Of a stretch of DNA of 8,608 nt, positions 6,370-8,608 are shown piece after piece. The notes under the pieces are model-generated. The model was not told the DNA's origin. It searched no databases and saw only the letters and a list, made by a program, of their open reading frames with translations. A program made the translations under genes and the position numbers. Source of the stretch: Deltaproteobacteria bacterium (GTDB taxonomy: Bacteria; Desulfobacterota; Desulfobaccia; Desulfobaccales; 0-14-0-80-60-11); the NCBI GenBank assembly GCA_019308625.1, contig JAFDHU010000068.1, positions 1 to 8,608 of the forward strand. Reading direction: 5' to 3'. Position 1 is the stretch's first letter. The number at the start of each line of letters is the position of its first letter.

Positions 6370-6399
6370 ATTATAACTTAAAGCCCTCGCCCAAGTAAA
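6370..6399 (-). promoter_or_regulatory. Putative sigma-70-type promoter for rpoN, overlapping the lptB stop
   Basis: On the minus strand a perfect TATAAT (-10) lies at 6370-6375, overlapping the lptB stop codon. TTTACT at 6394-6399 matches 4 of 6 bases of the -35 consensus, with an 18-base spacer. The predicted start would be about 140 bases upstream of the rpoN ATG. In a GC-rich sequence a perfect -10 at an intergenic edge is notable, but the -35 is only fair and there is no experimental support. Confidence 0.45.
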
Positions 6400-7093
6400 T
6401 TCTTTTGGCCAATTCACTGTTAACCAGATAGTCAGGGGTTCCTTCCTCCAGAATCACCCCTTCGTGCAAAATATAGGCCCGGTCGCAGACCACCAGGGCT
6501 TCCCGCACATTGTGGTCGGAAAGCAGCACACCCAGGCCCTTTCCCTTAAGCTGGCGGATAATATTCTGGATGTCCGTCACCGCCAGCGGGTCAATACCGG
6601 CGAAGGGCTCATCCAGAATGATGAAGTGGGGGGAGGTTACCAGGGCCCGGGTGATTTCCACCCGGCGGCGCTCCCCCCCGGACAGGGCCGAAGCCTTCTG
6701 GTGGGCCAAGTGGGTAAGCTTGAGTTCGCCCAAAAGCTGCTGCAGACGCACTTCCCGCAGCCGAGGGTCCGGCTCCAGGGTCTCCAGGATGGCCAGAATA
6801 TTCTCGGCCACCGTGAGCTTGCGGAAAACCGAGGATTCCTGCGGCAGGTACTGGAGCCCCTTGCGGGCCCGCTGGTAAATGGCCAGGGAGGAAATGTCCT
6901 CATCGTCCAGAAAGATGGAGCCGCCATCCGGCTTGAGCACCCCCAGCACCATGTAGAAGGTGGTGGTCTTGCCGGCACCGTTGGGACCCAGCAGCCCCAC
7001 CACTTCGCCGCTTTTCACCTCCATGGTGAGGTTGTTCACCACCTTGCGGGCGTCAAAGCTCTTGGACAAATTCTGCAAAAGTAAGCGATGCAT
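6371..7093 (-). CDS. lptB: LPS export ABC transporter ATPase LptB
   Basis: This is a 240-residue ABC ATPase. LptB works as a dimer with LptF/LptG in the inner membrane and powers extraction of lipopolysaccharide into the LptC-LptA-LptD bridge. Walker A GPNGAGKTT is at 36-44, the Q-loop at YLPQE (Q85), the signature LSGGERRR at 137-144, Walker B FIILDEPFAGID at 157-168 with catalytic E162, and the switch histidine H194 in SDHNVRE. The block LPQESSVFRKLTVAENI is typical of LptB rather than branched-chain amino acid transporters, and the C-terminus SELAKRIYLGEGFKL matches LptB ends. The length equals the E. coli protein. LptF/G are not in the window, as is common. A purine-rich AAGGAAAA lies somewhat far (about 12 bases) from the ATG. 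It follows lptA by 109 bases and precedes rpoN. Confidence 0.96.
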   Translation of the reverse strand: MHRLLLQNLSKSFDARKVVNNLTMEVKSGEVVGLLGPNGAGKTTTFYMVLGVLKPDGGSIFLDDEDISSLAIYQRARKGLQYLPQESSVFRKLTVAENILAILETLEPDPRLREVRLQQLLGELKLTHLAHQKASALSGGERRRVEITRALVTSPHFIILDEPFAGIDPLAVTDIQNIIRQLKGKGLGVLLSDHNVREALVVCDRAYILHEGVILEEGTPDYLVNSELAKRIYLGEGFKL

Positions 7094-7202
7094 GGGACTG
7101 ATAGTTTTCCTTATGACTTCGGGTGTTCGGCTGAAAAGCTTGAGCGGTACGGCGGCGTCCAGCTTGAAGCCCGGAGCTGGGCCATCCCGGGGAGCCTGAG
7201 TC

Positions 7203-7853
7203 TTACCGGGGCAGGCCCGTCTTTTTCCTGGGGCTCCGCGGCCCTCCCGGCAGCAGGCCCCCCACCCCGAGGGTCTTGCCCGGGGCCGGATACAGATGGG
7301 CCTCCACCCGCTTGCGGGGAGAGCTTTCCACCACCACCCGGTTGTCCTTCAAATAAAGAGTGATTCTTTCCCCCTTCAGAATGTTCTCCCCCCGCCAGAC
7401 CCGGGGATTTCCCAGAAGCACCACTTTCTCCTCATCCCGGTAGTAGACGGCTTTGTCGCCGGCCGCCACCTTGTCTTCCTGAACGAAGCGCACCCGGCCT
7501 TCGGCCTCAATGCGGTCAATCTTTTCCCCGCCCAGCTCCGCTAAGGGGGACCGGTCCCCGGATTCTTCGCCCGCTTGGGCGGCTTTGCCCTCAGCGGGCT
7601 TGTAGAAAATTCTGAGCCGCTCTGCATAAAGGGTGGAGTCGCCGTACTGGGCCTTGACCCGGCCGCTGAAGGTGATGACCCGCTCCTTCTGGTCCGCTTC
7701 CAGGCGCAGGGCGGTGATATGCAGAGGCGTCTCCCGGGCTTCCGGCTTCGCCGGCGCCGCCCGGGCCGCGGCCATAGACAGGAGGCAGGCCAGCCATATC
7801 AGGCCAGCTACTCCAACCAATCGGGCCATAATCCGGGTCATTACTTGAGCCAT
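7203..7853 (-). CDS. lptA: LPS transport periplasmic protein LptA
   Basis: This is a 216-residue LptA/OstA-family protein. LptA polymerises as a beta-jellyroll bridge that carries lipopolysaccharide across the periplasm from LptC to LptD. The N-terminus has a signal peptide: basic residues near the start, a hydrophobic core about 12-29 (VGVAGLIWLACLLSMAAA) and a likely cleavage after ARA at about 32. The OstA-like region (about 43-185) shows repeated short strands such as ERVITFSGRVKAQYGDSTLYAERL, IDRIEAEGRVRFVQ and DKAVYYRDEEKVVLLGNPRV. The tail is basic and Pro/Gly-rich. The start is ambiguous. ATG 7853 overlaps lptC by 13 bases with AAGGG almost touching it, while ATG 7841 forms a TAATG junction with the lptC stop and would shorten the protein by four residues. 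Either way the two genes are translationally coupled. Confidence 0.9.
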   Translation of the reverse strand: MAQVMTRIMARLVGVAGLIWLACLLSMAAARAAPAKPEARETPLHITALRLEADQKERVITFSGRVKAQYGDSTLYAERLRIFYKPAEGKAAQAGEESGDRSPLAELGGEKIDRIEAEGRVRFVQEDKVAAGDKAVYYRDEEKVVLLGNPRVWRGENILKGERITLYLKDNRVVVESSPRKRVEAHLYPAPGKTLGVGGLLPGGPRSPRKKTGLPR

Positions 7854-8362
7854 CCCTTTCCGGTCAGCTTTACCTCAGTGGATTGATGACGTATCAGCGC
7901 CAGCCGCCTGGAGCGCAACTCTACCCGCAGGCCCTGTCCCCGGATGGTGAGCCGGGGGCTCTCCAGGACCACCTCTTCCGGAGCCACCAACAGGCGCTCC
8001 TTGGGCTGGTAGTGCACAGTCTCGGTTTTGATGATAAGGTCGCCCTCTTCCAGGCGCACCCGGCCCCGTAGGGTCAGGGCCCGGCTTTTGGTGTTGATCA
8101 GGCCTTCCTGGCAGGAGACCTTGAGCACCCGGCCGCCTTCGCCGAAAAATTCCACCTTGATGCCGGTGATGCGGATGGTTTTCTGCTCTTTCAGGTACTC
8201 GGCGTCCTTGGCTTCCAGAATCCAGCGCTTGTTGCCATCCTCCACTTCGGTCAGGGCCAAAGTCTCCATCTTGGGGCGGGTCGGAGCCTCATGCTGAACC
8301 CGGGAAGGCATGAGCCCCCAAACCACCGCCCATCTGAGTCTGAAGATGGCTGACGCCTTCAT
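7841..8362 (-). CDS. lptC: LPS export ABC transporter periplasmic protein LptC
   Basis: From ATG 8362 this is a 173-residue LptC-family protein, normally an inner-membrane-anchored periplasmic protein that receives lipopolysaccharide from LptB2FG and passes it to LptA. The soluble domain fits: RWILEAKDAEYLKEQKTIRI, GRVLKVSCQEGLINTKSR, LTLRGRVRLEEGDLIIKTETVHY and RLTIRGQGLRVEL form the repeated strands of the OstA-like fold. The start at 8362 is preferred because AAGG sits 9 bases upstream. A TTG 21 codons further up (8425) would add a non-conserved extension. The expected N-terminal membrane anchor is weak: MKASAIFRLRWAVVWGLMPS has two arginines inside a short hydrophobic stretch. The gene lies between kdsC and lptA, the standard order, which supports the call despite the family's low sequence conservation. 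Confidence 0.85.
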   Translation of the reverse strand: MKASAIFRLRWAVVWGLMPSRVQHEAPTRPKMETLALTEVEDGNKRWILEAKDAEYLKEQKTIRITGIKVEFFGEGGRVLKVSCQEGLINTKSRALTLRGRVRLEEGDLIIKTETVHYQPKERLLVAPEEVVLESPRLTIRGQGLRVELRSRRLALIRHQSTEVKLTGKGWLK

Positions 8363-8504
8363 GTTATGAAACCTTGGATCCGGGACACCGAGCGGAACTT
8401 CCGATCGGCCCGGACCTTTCGTCAATTAAGCCTGATACCTGTCTGCTTTGCTAGCCCAGCAGCCAGCCCCGAAAAAAAACCATGAGGCGTAAGAGGGCAA
8501 ATTC
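8363..8504 (-). other. kdsC-lptC intergenic region with a T8 tract on the transcript strand
   Basis: These 142 bases carry a run of eight T on the minus strand (A8 at 8472-8479), about 25 bases past the kdsC stop. I find no convincing stem directly before it, so it is not a clear terminator. A ten-codon ATG frame (8451-8483) through the T tract has no ribosome binding site. No good promoter was recognised. Confidence 0.35.
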
Positions 8505-8608
8505 TCAGGACAGCCAGTCTGTCAGCAGATTTTCCCATTGACCCCGGGCCTTCAGCAGGAGGTCGCAGACCTCCCGCACCGCGCCCCGGCCGCCAGGGAG
8601 GGAGGTGA
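8505..8608 (-). CDS. kdsC: 3-deoxy-D-manno-octulosonate 8-phosphate phosphatase KdsC, C-terminal end (5' part outside window)
   Basis: The last 33 codons of a minus-strand gene end in TGA at 8505-8507. The peptide contains GGRGAVREVCDLLLKARGQW, which matches the C-terminal signature of KdsC, a HAD-superfamily phosphatase. KdsC hydrolyses Kdo-8-phosphate to Kdo for the LPS inner core. In E. coli the same place reads GGRGAVREVCDLLLLAQGK. The C-terminal tail is known to order over the active site of KdsC tetramers. The catalytic aspartates are outside the window. Position directly upstream of lptC, lptA and lptB is the conserved arrangement, which supports the call from a short fragment. Confidence 0.88.
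   Translation of the reverse strand, partial: TSLPGGRGAVREVCDLLLKARGQWENLLTDWLS

Noticed and set aside
8363..8425. Upstream TTG start for LptC at 8425
   Set aside because: It adds 21 residues with no membrane character and no resemblance to LptC starts. ATG 8362 has AAGG at good spacing.
8451..8483. Ten-codon minus-strand ATG frame in the kdsC-lptC gap
   Set aside because: It is too short and has no ribosome binding site. Its hydrophobic start comes from the T8 tract.
1..8608. A mobile element, defence island, CRISPR array or novel multi-gene system
   Set aside because: The intact genes belong to well-known housekeeping families in a conserved order. I saw no transposase, integrase, direct-repeat array or tRNA.

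Overview
The window is a compact, GC-rich, entirely chromosomal stretch from a Gram-negative (LPS-making) bacterium. The gene order kdsC-lptC-lptA-lptB-rpoN-hpf-ptsN-rapZ-EIIA(Man) is characteristic of Desulfobacterota and other former Deltaproteobacteria. The proteins read best against that group, though I cannot place the organism more precisely without a search.

Left part, plus strand (1-1628): the 3' end of ruvB (Holliday-junction helicase), a possible 30-codon ORF with a strong Shine-Dalgarno sequence, and a PflA-like radical SAM gene. The radical SAM gene is broken by an internal deletion plus frameshift near 1271-1277. These genes run toward, and converge with, the leftward operon.

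Middle and right part, minus strand (1744-8608, read right to left): the end of kdsC (Kdo-8-phosphate phosphatase), lptC, lptA and lptB (LPS transport bridge and ATPase), rpoN (sigma-54), hpf (long-form ribosome hibernation factor), ptsN (EIIA-Ntr), rapZ, a mannose-family EIIA protein and rimI. A short hairpin plus T-tract just past rimI probably ends this transcript. The series links Kdo/LPS export, sigma-54, ribosome hibernation and a regulatory, non-transporting phosphotransferase branch. A sigma-70-like promoter overlapping the lptB stop codon may give rpoN and the downstream genes their own transcription start.

The layout is mostly housekeeping, and I see no mobile element, CRISPR array, tRNA/rRNA or defence locus. 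The points worth a second look are:
- the deletion in the radical SAM gene, which removes the segment leading into the D-x-K motif;
- the absence of hprK between ptsN and rapZ, where only about 135 bases with a very GC-rich inverted repeat remain;
- the poorly hydrophobic N-terminus of LptC;
- the small ORF that may be translationally coupled to the radical SAM gene.
No intergenic stretch exceeds about 150 bases.
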